IMG/VR virus record: IMGVR_UViG_3300045922_000122
Span: 21,622-85,621 of that record
Origin: a virus
DNA length: 64,000 nucleotides
Reading direction: 5' to 3' (one strand)
Shown here: piece by piece, positions 31,301 to 36,513 of the stretch
Layout of the letters: every line of letters starts with the position of its first letter
Numbering within the stretch: the stretch's first letter is position 1
Translations under genes and position numbers: made by a program
The notes under the pieces: model-generated
The model's input: the letters and a program-made list of their open reading frames with translations, nothing else
Databases searched by the model: none
What the model was told of the DNA's origin: nothing

Positions 31301-32287
31301 TCCACCAGTTAATAAATTTTTAAACTGAACATAATCAAAAAGACTTAATGCAGCAACATTAATTCCAAATATAGTATTTTGTAAATATTTCTTTTCTTCT
31401 TCTAATCTTTTTAATTCAAATTCAGGTATATTTTCACCATATCTATATTTTAAATTTTCTAATTGTTCTTGTTCCCATTCTCTACCATTAGATAAAGCTT
31501 CTATTCTAGCTTCACCCATTTTTCCTAAAATACTACTACCTATTTGATTTATAGCTGTCCTAGTTTTTATTTTACCAGCCATTTGTATAATATCATCTGC
31601 TATTTGTTCTACTCTCATAGGATTAGCTTCCATAGCAGTTAACATTCTTTTAGCGGTAGTTTTTAAAGTAGTGCTGCCTTGACCTTCTATCTTAGCTAAA
31701 GCATTTACAACTTTACTATATTTTCCTAATTTATTTAATGATAATAAAGCCCCTAAAATATTACCAGTTAAAACTGTTGCTCCTAAAGCACCTACTAAAA
31801 ATCCAGCATTTTCAAATTGATGTAGCCAGAAATTAGCAGTACTAAGTTTTTCATAAAAAGGTTTATTTTTATCTGCTTCAGTATCATAAAGTATATTATT
31901 AGTTCTAACTTCTTCTAACCATTCATCTAAACTAGAAGAAAAAGGATTATCTACAAAATCATTAAATTCTATCTCACCATCCTTACCACCTTTTGCCAAA
32001 TTTGCAATACCAGCTACAGTTCCTACAAAAGTATCTAAAAATGTACTACCTGCTATAGCTCCAAATACTTTTCCGCTTCTCCATAATTTATTAGAAAACG
32101 GTTGTAATAAAGCTGCTTCTTCATAAAGATTAGCAGTAGGCATTATATTATTAACGCCAAAATTATACAAATCTTCTTGAAGCTTTTTATTTACATTATA
32201 GTAAATAGGAGCACCTGATTCTTTAGTAATATCGTATTTAACTGTATCTTTTTTTGGAGTAATGTCTGAACTTCTAATGATTTCCAT
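16316..32287 (-). CDS. Giant virion polyprotein with RNA polymerase and protease motifs (5323 aa)
   Basis: Probably packaged in the virion and ejected to transcribe early genes. Seen in order: hydrophobic segments at 74-98 and 161-183; long coiled-coil stretches to about 1400; a zincin helix HEAFH at 2174-2178; the RNA polymerase metal motif DFDFD at 3439-3443 (GSDFDFDKINIYF), as in the crAss-like phage phi14:2 gp66; an AFGGTRTSF/ISVNGKGRPNQ domain near 4250-4370; a Cys/His pair (Cys4440, His4483, Asp4498) like a thiol peptidase; a second zincin helix HEYAHH at 4888-4893; an ADP-ribosyltransferase-like domain from VYHYGY (His5044) to RPEQVHIL; and a SHERGGI end motif. It is far longer than the roughly 2200-aa gp66, so it looks like a fusion. 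Self-cleavage is an inference. Confidence 0.85.
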   Translation of the reverse strand: MEIIRSSDITPKKDTVKYDITKESGAPIYYNVNKKLQEDLYNFGVNNIMPTANLYEEAALLQPFSNKLWRSGKVFGAIAGSTFLDTFVGTVAGIANLAKGGKDGEIEFNDFVDNPFSSSLDEWLEEVRTNNILYDTEADKNKPFYEKLSTANFWLHQFENAGFLVGALGATVLTGNILGALLSLNKLGKYSKVVNALAKIEGQGSTTLKTTAKRMLTAMEANPMRVEQIADDIIQMAGKIKTRTAINQIGSSILGKMGEARIEALSNGREWEQEQLENLKYRYGENIPEFELKRLEEEKKYLQNTIFGINVAALSLFDYVQFKNLLTGGVKLNSKVLTDIITKSTTKEGLSFATKQMSKAEKIAKYIISGGKNPFAEMTQEQLQFATAEGTKDYFDLRTDKEALENTKTIIGSIFKGLEEAYGSAEGWENAFGGFIFGGLGLPYIKRNDKGNLRIGIGGGIANGIREYNESLKATNAAIAKANEYATNDKFRSLFDYMVSDAAIQKSKNEAYAKGFEAVARTQEKVQLANMVAAFSDIGQLDVLKEKINDLNSILEGSSSAETINKYKEELEFIEKSIQILESLDFSDLPENVENLDESPRNLSNIKKDGVIANLINRYNEIKNKLSLGEELQKEPKIGIEKAASELRKMLSYTVTENINGKETEVTKSPFDDLSDEALVSKMRNRLKKISERIDKFEELYQSINYRFSNYSEDTRKSLFLNVVQTEDVLERGNKLLRELQQIATKGKTSSRYNFRKEIKAKAEYENLLKRVLDKLSNNEFIDEELQKEGNDLLDLISFTKGKRYTNLEDLRDALKESIDKYGDLLLEKQSEFEQERDWRSAVDLQDFSRVMLDKDSRNAFLEDLALIEKDKENGKKEAEKGLDLLTLSDFRTKLVEAYYKMVTNEELEEYRREKKALSLLEKKKEKDAEKKAVNSEVAQLYKNLNTYVDGDDVLEKTYFPEVEALTKEAKELKTPIVKRASSELSSKFLSGAIVLSTDKGPVKRLFYKEGDPNTLYEQVKDSKGNWIFVELTYRKKDGTTFKRIKTKSAANFVKQVRENLEKTGVAFYEESFYSKKDREEYKKRLEEGNYTTSPEELEEAEETQETEKTTDKNKSEKITVRYTISYVNSEYLQRQDEINRINRQYQARIISLESLIAEQQDAVNNLKEINLSTINENIDTLQKEFEEVNKEYTERTSSNRFNSKQAKDKTYRLLQRGLEILRQLENLKSIKQERLNLIQQENSNVYEALQVLNKELEEVKASYNEFKKAAPTGKNVDNPEYLKKIKDKIKLYEETLNKFDKVKEDLSKYEEDIKTIIDKLNIELESINSQTTDLKKGFNSLLSDIIKRIPEGLLPEKTIDGLHAYFTSNKILDKDLEKDIEALFELSYDYFGKINFLEGRKVAILEEKSKLGYYNSLLKKLSSLSSFKVQADSLKKEYKNLVEEKAKTEKEVQKKFSVANKGVIETLDNELDEDLENDSYLYQATYVDLYGWAVSTGRDSERGDYGKPGESSNPVIEERRFFRWLENIGINEDPKNYKFMSVTINDEVYGLGKPNSVYNDPKIEGVNHNEDDIRLVLVDSENKPVIAYGGVVYAKLRDLSLNFKDTNSPRYSFFNKDLSKETKAEILSNALEVHKQIRDIIKKNSNKNFFFNITSFNPGKPISNKTKNSVVGTIVEKESDIADKLNILVSIGEKSEKGKTNRTITAGERRIVYPAGRVLFKLGNTWIPAITRKINRQEAETVYQLVKAYLQNYRSTLPNTASEKAKEAKTTESLNLSYKNLITYIENIVYLSENSVIPFDIKEDVLVLQNKVITLDTLEENKDEIIETLQKKVLNVNNRILALLNNKNKEENLPKYKSVLWNGYSFEETEWDSYKHYLTSPLMPNGTTRQIEDIPLTTFLRIKQDATEDDIINDKVRRFQQGYATFEPNPLSPDSTLSGESKETINNTIPQTEDNKSKVTKITAIREDNNFNVIVDVKNRKFKIETKERIPEVDEFENKINLDFGGNNMETKSVEQIIKEIEDNILPILGKPKYSFKITKEFEQNLEKKAQESNIKNEASLEGFFGEAPKVDLNDPNINPEAKPKTNSNNFSDIDKAIDDAINSAFRIYTGILDTINIEEAENWLVETLGIDITDRESYERVDNLIEGIASGRILSNGKILLSTMGEQGTEYHEAFHYVSNLLISKEEQKELWDEWRLINNKPDATDKEAEEGLAEGFAIYMLNKKAKSKKQESLFRKILNLIKAAFSLNTNKKIEDFYARIERGEFKNAKKVRENLMFSKLDSVRNINNAAVAKRIHNKVISKLLANDIKILYLFNSDDFKEIIRPIYNASFKEMLEEDGLTQKFEELPYERKKEILQQAVVIHKDFIKALGYTQPSEEDIEEDDISEEESDLSLGKDEVISKEVSNESYKEAYLINQKSKIKTPLRLVLASFADTYEYDKFINKLMNKLANSISYEEIKGRLLNSKDTGFRKLYNLLNLLEDRAKNGDYYSAQFIVSFYNSFSKHKENFENLIVNRDGTVNRVNTNTTKTQDITLRKWLNNLLTINNDLVYRENGTIRLTKKGKEYLASTTTQQLDFLEKLGIKFENKEAVKNYLNSENGIEDLKSITLLINDLKSEKITLDKLGSKDFYTNTSLSRLKRLVELESSFNEDVVENVAVTSKGEMIYSITLHNYISRLVYKLSSGIIPNFLNKNTNIYARDSIILERISKKKNAIRVGITNGMSKAAETGQDVSQLSFKDFLIVELNNILSKNFSFLITGDKKSFRTFSLDNFFINISGYSKFDMVKQTVDQLYKYYLTELEIIKQKKNKDKIIVNGEQFLNDLVIFKNIRDKNGNTINIIDSEEVVKNKIKDYVEFQITSNYNLFKNNGIIKSNKINVSKEILREVLNIKEGKEKELTEEQIEKVVTAFTTNYIISAIEQTKVLFGNPAYYITKYKGNIPDLTASFIDMFKRYAGAVATTKQVINTPVINEYMDTYMPRVDGKTGEDRLKVKVVTFEDIVSVKEELSILGVKGYDEIDETDSFGIILDDLYRDLLFRSDSWSEEMNKAWELESKGEEANSILPSIKPVIYGNSSEEELKPFYVKFALLRLSPTLIKAIKEDSEAFPALYSLLEKMRNNQIDIGVFRSGNKIGFKLKKGEKGKYQGQPLYNESGEIADIDNELVTEIPIESIGIQVENSPKDAKETSRGTQEAAIIATDLADKGTFKKGTITIKNKVLTIEEAVRDLFKAQSDLTDYYLDKVKQELNLKYENGRAVFSDGGEALKKLLIEEINSRGEIPDNQIEALILELEGLEKGKPVYLDLLVNYNKLEPILYSIFENKAVNQKRFGKSLVQFPDTGTELKVRERINGKYKSNGLKFYENGKTMEIYLPYYFGNILSEGQTINKIDPNNLKMYGFRIPTEQLNSLESIVVKGFLPKSYGNTCIVPSGITKKVGSDFDFDKINIYFPNFIRKKVDKIDLEDFENSYEYFNYTDEDDRIAIKNLLKSSNYTFTELLQALNSYSLKSDKGELGKLKESKAYKSYSEDTKTAISNLKLALINFNRRKNEENKNLKKYEYIYVEPNEENLNNPELREKALQNKILEYTIALLESRSPKDKLEPNSISKYKDLSLVIEKKLQEFYPDRVINNYSFTDLLNFKTISTLRNMFWYGKGLVGIFALANKSHPLFQIADIRINSNLKLDDEVLNFSINFKGIEKDSNGYYSLGNIYTVDENGNPTNEKISNVLGQGVSLAVDVVKNPEVMERFNLNAETADVFLFLVSAGLPSQTALYFISQPIIREYVEIISRHKSISTMISTKEDELEQLKTKYGDYKYNKLTLEQLQQFNRQVQQNILEDFLTYKKVAFKISQMRSAFSFDTRGLGSTDAVKDLLKTNREILTSGNFKNLDRYLQFTFLDSFKKVYNASLFTFKDLIFTEQFDEVVYSLDSFREELLERVFKSKNRNKVSKLLKNDFKISILTSGEKFANWQSLFKGDESLPKRLKKYQEEVKDSRLDYLIPMINPDGDGIDNIRLSNRNFNAYVMQEIASAIEDMFNRGGKDLSLATDLIKFSMLQSGYNFTQFSINQILPAVISRKVVKTILDKIDINAHINTFNIFRRNFYINNWRNSDIVPYVSYSKASKLILRVNDYKAAPFIKTTDNNDIYRLYERIGLDGSGRFYIYQEIPLPVIANIKGKIWTTDINNLNSGSINSTNTINEVGNNQNLLSEPNRQRQTASEIYSNKQFTNLPIKKSNPININAKFPKDQIKADYADGIIAYGEPGTSTYKYANAFGGTRTSFKAGETIMISVNGKGRPNQAENLEKTKKAIDLALSQGVKFFIADNENDANSNHNSVGEGAIRKYLLDKGLEYQPFNGVGLYINKSNNQTFNQISNNNYYPLDLNLVKELQEKIQSLYPELGLNITNNPTWETDKNVFNQTIPDEINKFELFENQDTLCPNGICNFTAKESTEYLKKIGLNPYPSSPNGDQLSVFVKSPLGNFDITHYVSAVAINNAIYIYDMPQHEFISNEFFGLGSHVKVKETYKPRLIPLTLDDIQANYNLSPKEAGRFIYRILEAQGWAGADATPPFREYIEQNISNPKEYINLLENEIKNSEYEEKNYIEEYIKEIENRKKEVKEKPLSSKEEKQVIKYYENKLKLKTREYLPKKTSTFSLRSLVKSVIGDSFENRISYNNFEESLQSLDKYLKSEDFINDLLDKREKYLQKLKSINEYVNKVYSLSRLFASFTKKVKLEGIENAIKKFDKNQQYTLRSYLPYNILSKYKSNEQAAFLLKQYWSNKDNIVKNLSINKLDTISKVDTFSDLILNRYKAHSQFNKYNTVLNFLKSTNFDASYLYQVISNEAIRKYKYFEKIGNIQFQKDELNRIIGQANIKAGTVLIDALNQRIDTLPHEYAHHYIAWFRNTPIVQEAIRKWGSEEALVQSIGEQAVKQRGEAWNWWTKFVKWIMDKFNSLSKLQKQELTQILTDAFLKRVDLETGEVGFSSERLRELQNRASGIFNQRENQIKTGVKELFNQYRELASIGTLEQYSAYLDTIFPDSKVKDIVYHYGYIPKNNNFIHFGSKKAALTRKLYAEEKGKSLYLSIINIKNPLFKRDSGDESPARFIKDIQNAGFETGINQDYDVPKGDDWFKVKNNYPNKSTFNGKEIPDINDKKIVENKLLNSKFDGFVYINTGEGTNDESFVVFRPEQVHILGSKQDIEGFREFVKNDNIVENNQYENINQQVEELFDKNLQLANEIYKTLGFDVIDESEITYTDEEGNPCAKDGMSFNKFTKGGKWEIVKEFKGASHERGGIDIEISNGTIKMTGKQGQIKAKNGLVINSKTLK

Positions 32288-32327
32288 TTATTTTATTTTA
32301 TTTATTTAATTACTTACTTTGTTAACT

Positions 32328-34646
32328 TTATTTTTTATTTTTAGTAGCTTCGTAAGCTTCTTGGTCTTTTAAAGTAAAACCACTTCTATCTTCGTCAAAA
32401 ATCAACCAATATTGTTTTTTACTTAAATCTATTTGTTTACCACCTACATTAATAACATCATTCATTAAAGGAAGCTTATATTTATTTGCATTTTGTGCTC
32501 TAACGTAATCTAAATAAACATCAAAAGGAGTTTGATTACGAATTATATTTTGCAACATATTATTATAAACCGAACTAGCTGGTATAAATATTTTTTTGGT
32601 ATTATTTCCACTAGTTACATTAAGTATAACTCCTGGCTCTAACCCTTCTTTAGTCATTAAAGGAGCTTTAACATAACCAGCTGTAACTTGTATACTTTCT
32701 TTTAATTTATCATCACTTTTAAAAGGGGTCATTGAAGATAATATACTTTTTAAAGTAAGTCTTTGACCTAAAGTATTATTAGATAATTCATAACCAGTTA
32801 TATCTCCAAGCCTACCAAATAAATTATTTTTATCAGATAGTTGTTTTAATAAAGTTTCAGAACTTTCTAATTCTTGTTGAGTTTGACCTATTTTTGTATA
32901 AGTTTTAATAACAGATACTTGATTTTTGTTATCATTAAATTCTTTAGTATATTTTTCAATTTCACTACTTATTCCTTTTATTTCTTTAGGAACTGTTGTA
33001 AATTGTGTCTTTACTTCTAAATTATCTGATTTTGTAATTGAATACCAATCTCCAAAATTTCTAGGCTGTTCTTTTTTATTCTCTTTATATTCTTTTAATT
33101 TTTCTTCTTCAGTTTTAAGATGATTAAAATATTTATTTAATTTATCTTTACCTATTTTTTGTTCTAAAAATTCTCTATATTCATTAGCAGTATTAACATA
33201 ATCTTGATATTTTAAATCATCAAATTTTAATTTTTCTATAGTAGAAGCTATTTCGTCTCTTTTAGCTTTATCTTTTACATGCGGCAATGCTCTTTGTAAA
33301 AGTTCTATAGCTTTACTGATAGGAGTTATTCCTTTAGCTTCTTCTTCTGGTGTAGTTTTAAATTTTTCTAAAGTAACTTTTGCTGATATATTCTTAATAT
33401 ATTCAGGAGCAGTTTTATCTACACCATTTATAGCTTCTGCTACTTTAACTAAAGCAGAAATTGCTAAATTATCTTTATTTTCATCTTTAAATAAAATATC
33501 AGAACTTAAATCATATTCTTTTTTAACTCCTGGTTGTGGATAAACTATAACATCTGAATCAGGTGTACCGCCACCTTTACCACTACCATCAAGATTAGAA
33601 TAAGTAGTACTAGTTTCTCTTTCAATATTACCATATTTATTATATGCAAATCCAAACAATTCTCTACTTTTATCTTCTTTAATTCCTTGTTCTACTATTA
33701 AAGGTGCTAATCTAGGTTCTTGTATTACCTTATTGGCTATATAATCCACATCTAAACCAGAATTTTTCATCATTAATTTAGCATCTCTTTCAAGAGCTTT
33801 TTCATTATTTCTATATTTTCTAGGTTCTTTTCTTAAAAGTTCTAATTTTGTTTCTTGCAAATTTTTATTTAAATAAACTAAAGCTTGCTCTGGAGTAGCA
33901 TTATGAGATTTAACTTTTGCCCAAAAATCTAAATAATCTTTAACTTCACTATCATTTAATACTCCTTTAACTATACTTCTAATAGTATTCTCAGGTATAA
34001 ATTTAATTAATGATTGAATTTTTGCTACCTTACCATTAAAATCAGAAGTAGGGTCTTTTACTATTTTTTCATATTCTTCTTTAAATTTATAGTCAGTTAC
34101 ACCTGAAAAAGCATTAGTTAATTTTTCTATAAAATTTACAGTTTTAGGAGGTTGTAGAGTATAATTACTATAACCTATAATATTACCACTAACAGGGTCT
34201 TTACGAAATCCTTTATTTTCTTTATATAAATTATCTACATAAGCTTTAATAGTTTCAGCTTCAATAGTAGTTATATCTTTTCTTTTATCTATTTCTTCTC
34301 TATACTTATTTCTATCTTCTACTTGCTGTATTATATCTTTATAATCTTTAGCAAAATCTTTAATTGCTTTTCTAACAATTCTTCCTCTATTTTCATAATC
34401 TCCTAGTTTAGAAGCTTCTTCTATATAACTATAAGCTTTTTCAAAAGCTGCTTTTTTTGCAGCAATATCATTTTCAGCATTTAAAGATTTCAAATTATCA
34501 GCAGCTTCTTTTAAAGAATCATATAAAGCTAGATTTTCATCATAATCTTTTATTAATCTATCTTGAAGTTCTTTGTATTCTTTATGAGAGCCTTCAACAT
34601 AAGGTTTAACAAAAGGAACATATTGCAAAGGTTGTACTAAACTCAT
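32328..34646 (-). CDS. Putative internal virion (cargo) protein (772 aa)
   Basis: Long, mainly helical and charged protein without signal peptide. The first 130 residues are continuous predicted helix (KEYKELQDRLIKDYDENLAL and on). A Gly-rich linker with Asp/Ser lies near 355-365 (LDGSGKGGGTPDSD), and the last 200 residues look more beta-rich. It lies directly upstream of the giant polymerase gene in the same transcript. In crAss-like virions, proteins coded here fill the capsid or tail as cargo. That role is inferred from position; no enzyme motif is visible. Confidence 0.65.
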   Translation of the reverse strand: MSLVQPLQYVPFVKPYVEGSHKEYKELQDRLIKDYDENLALYDSLKEAADNLKSLNAENDIAAKKAAFEKAYSYIEEASKLGDYENRGRIVRKAIKDFAKDYKDIIQQVEDRNKYREEIDKRKDITTIEAETIKAYVDNLYKENKGFRKDPVSGNIIGYSNYTLQPPKTVNFIEKLTNAFSGVTDYKFKEEYEKIVKDPTSDFNGKVAKIQSLIKFIPENTIRSIVKGVLNDSEVKDYLDFWAKVKSHNATPEQALVYLNKNLQETKLELLRKEPRKYRNNEKALERDAKLMMKNSGLDVDYIANKVIQEPRLAPLIVEQGIKEDKSRELFGFAYNKYGNIERETSTTYSNLDGSGKGGGTPDSDVIVYPQPGVKKEYDLSSDILFKDENKDNLAISALVKVAEAINGVDKTAPEYIKNISAKVTLEKFKTTPEEEAKGITPISKAIELLQRALPHVKDKAKRDEIASTIEKLKFDDLKYQDYVNTANEYREFLEQKIGKDKLNKYFNHLKTEEEKLKEYKENKKEQPRNFGDWYSITKSDNLEVKTQFTTVPKEIKGISSEIEKYTKEFNDNKNQVSVIKTYTKIGQTQQELESSETLLKQLSDKNNLFGRLGDITGYELSNNTLGQRLTLKSILSSMTPFKSDDKLKESIQVTAGYVKAPLMTKEGLEPGVILNVTSGNNTKKIFIPASSVYNNMLQNIIRNQTPFDVYLDYVRAQNANKYKLPLMNDVINVGGKQIDLSKKQYWLIFDEDRSGFTLKDQEAYEATKNKK

Positions 34647-34662
34647 AATTTTTTAATCTTAT

Positions 34663-35481
34663 TTAATCTGAATTTTTATTTCTTTTTTGTTTATTTTCTT
34701 GCTCATTTTCTTCTTTCTTATTTATACCGTATAAATAACGTAATATAAAAGGTAAATACGCATCACTTCTTTCTGCTGTACCTCTACCAGCATTCATTCT
34801 AGCTATTTGAATTTTTTCTTTTTCAACATCGTAAGCTCTTGAAGAAGCTAAATTACCCATTAACCCTTGTAACCAAGCATTAGCAGCAGCTTGTTTATTA
34901 GCAAGTTTAACATTTTCTCCTAATGTCTTCATTTCAAGATACTTATTTAAAGCATCTGCTTTTCTAAGTCTATATTCATTACTTATTTGAGTATTAGTAT
35001 TATTAATAGCAGCATCAGTTTGCATTTGATTTACTGTAGCTTGATTCATTTTATCCATAGCTTCTCCAGTAATAGCTAATCTTCTAGCAAACCTATCTTG
35101 AACATTACTACTAGACCTATCTATATTAACTCCAGCAGTTTGAGCTTCTTTACTAATCATGTATTTATTATACGGTAATAAATTTAAATTACGCATATAT
35201 GCAGGTTGAGGAATATCAGGCATATAAGCAGATTGTTGTCTATCAGCATTTTTTAAATTAGCTAGATAGACTATTGTATTCATGGCTTGCTCTGGAGATA
35301 GAATTTTATTAATATCGCTATAATCTCTATAAACTTTTTCTTCTTTTACATCAGGTCTAGGTAAGTAGCTAGGAACTTCAAATTTAGGAAGCTTAAATTC
35401 TTTAATATTAGGAATATTAATATTAGCTTTTCTTGGTTCTATAGGTTCTATTTTAATAGGCTTTCTTTTAATTGGTGGCAT
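34663..35481 (-). CDS. Putative internal virion protein, proline-rich start (272 aa)
   Basis: Residues 1-50 are a Pro/Ile/Lys-rich extended region (IKRKPIKIEPIEPRKANINI). Residues 120-230 are Ala/Gln/Asn-rich helix (MNQATVNQMQTDAAINN). It ends in a Glu/Lys/Asn-rich tail. No family is recognised. Position between the 341-aa and 772-aa genes suggests an ejected or capsid-internal protein. Confidence 0.65.
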   Translation of the reverse strand: MPPIKRKPIKIEPIEPRKANINIPNIKEFKLPKFEVPSYLPRPDVKEEKVYRDYSDINKILSPEQAMNTIVYLANLKNADRQQSAYMPDIPQPAYMRNLNLLPYNKYMISKEAQTAGVNIDRSSSNVQDRFARRLAITGEAMDKMNQATVNQMQTDAAINNTNTQISNEYRLRKADALNKYLEMKTLGENVKLANKQAAANAWLQGLMGNLASSRAYDVEKEKIQIARMNAGRGTAERSDAYLPFILRYLYGINKKEENEQENKQKRNKNSD

Positions 35482-35485
35482 TATT

Positions 35486-36511
35486 TTAACCTTTCTTTTT
35501 TAAAATATTTTCAACTTGTTTTTGTAATTCTTGGTCTTGAAAAGCAGCTTCTATTAAACTGTTTATTCTTGTTACCATAGCTTGACCTGTTTTAAAAGTC
35601 AATGGATTATTACTATCAAGCTTCTTTTCAAATTTACCTTTATAACTTCCTAACTTACTAGCTATATTAGCATAAGTTGGATTTTTAGGGACTTTTATTT
35701 TTATTGCCGATAAAGCAGAAATAAGGGCTGGAGATGCTTTTAACCTATCACTAAACACTCGTTCTCCTCCAATTCCCATTACTCCTCCATTTTCATGAGT
35801 TTGACCAACAGCTCTAGTCATATCAGAAGCCAGATTTTCTTGACCTTGCAATTGAGCATCTGCTCCTTGTACTACTTCATTATCTTCTACTTCATATTGA
35901 GGTAACATGCCACCATTAGAAAATATATAACCACCTTTTCTATACATACTAGTATATACTCCAGTAGGTTTAAATCCTTGAGCTATAGCATTTTCATTAT
36001 TATTAACAGCCATATCAGAATATTCTTTATTTCTACGCAATCTAGCTCCTTCTATTTCTCTATTAACTTTAGCTGTATTTTGGGAATTAGTAATAAGGCT
36101 ATATGTACCATAACCTAAAGCACCAACAATAGCACCTATTGGACCACCAATAGAAGCACCCATAGAAGCTCCTTTTAAAGCACCACTAGCAAAAGCAGAT
36201 AAATTATCTTGAACTTTATATTCTCTACCGTAAATATCTGTTTTGGTTTGTTGTGTAACATTATCTAGAATACCACCTGCAACTCCAGCTGTTGTACCAA
36301 CAGCACCCATAGTATTAAATTCTTGTGCAGATGCAGGTATAGCCTTATTATTATTAATATAAGGTTTACCAAAAGTTACATTATTTAAATAATCAGGATT
36401 TCCTTGTATGTTTAAGTTAGGAGTATAACTAAACATAGATTTATTAGGATTTCTCCAACCAAATCCTTGTCTTATATAATCTATATAAGGGTCATTATTA
36501 TTAACAGCCAT
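35486..36511 (-). CDS. Putative ejection protein with membrane-active glycine-rich segment (341 aa)
   Basis: Residues 70-135 contain alternating Gly/Ala stretches (GAVGTTAGVAGGILD and GASMGASIGGPIGAIVGALG), which could insert in membranes as ejection proteins do. Around 215-260 is a motif shared by crAss-like internal proteins: GGMLPQYEVEDNEVVQGADA, later THENGGVMGIGGERVFSDRLK. A similar HE(N/R)GG(V/I) motif closes the giant 5323-aa protein. Function is inferred from these and from its place between the muzzle gene and the cargo genes. Confidence 0.65.
   Translation of the reverse strand: MAVNNNDPYIDYIRQGFGWRNPNKSMFSYTPNLNIQGNPDYLNNVTFGKPYINNNKAIPASAQEFNTMGAVGTTAGVAGGILDNVTQQTKTDIYGREYKVQDNLSAFASGALKGASMGASIGGPIGAIVGALGYGTYSLITNSQNTAKVNREIEGARLRRNKEYSDMAVNNNENAIAQGFKPTGVYTSMYRKGGYIFSNGGMLPQYEVEDNEVVQGADAQLQGQENLASDMTRAVGQTHENGGVMGIGGERVFSDRLKASPALISALSAIKIKVPKNPTYANIASKLGSYKGKFEKKLDSNNPLTFKTGQAMVTRINSLIEAAFQDQELQKQVENILKKKG
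35705..35731 (+). repeat. Dispersed TGCCGATA-type motif, copy in 341-aa gene
   Basis: TGCCGATAAAG followed by ATAAGGGCTGG. It is read on the plus strand, opposite to the gene that contains it, so it is unlikely to be a protein-level repeat. Confidence 0.4.
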
Positions 36512-36513
36512 AT

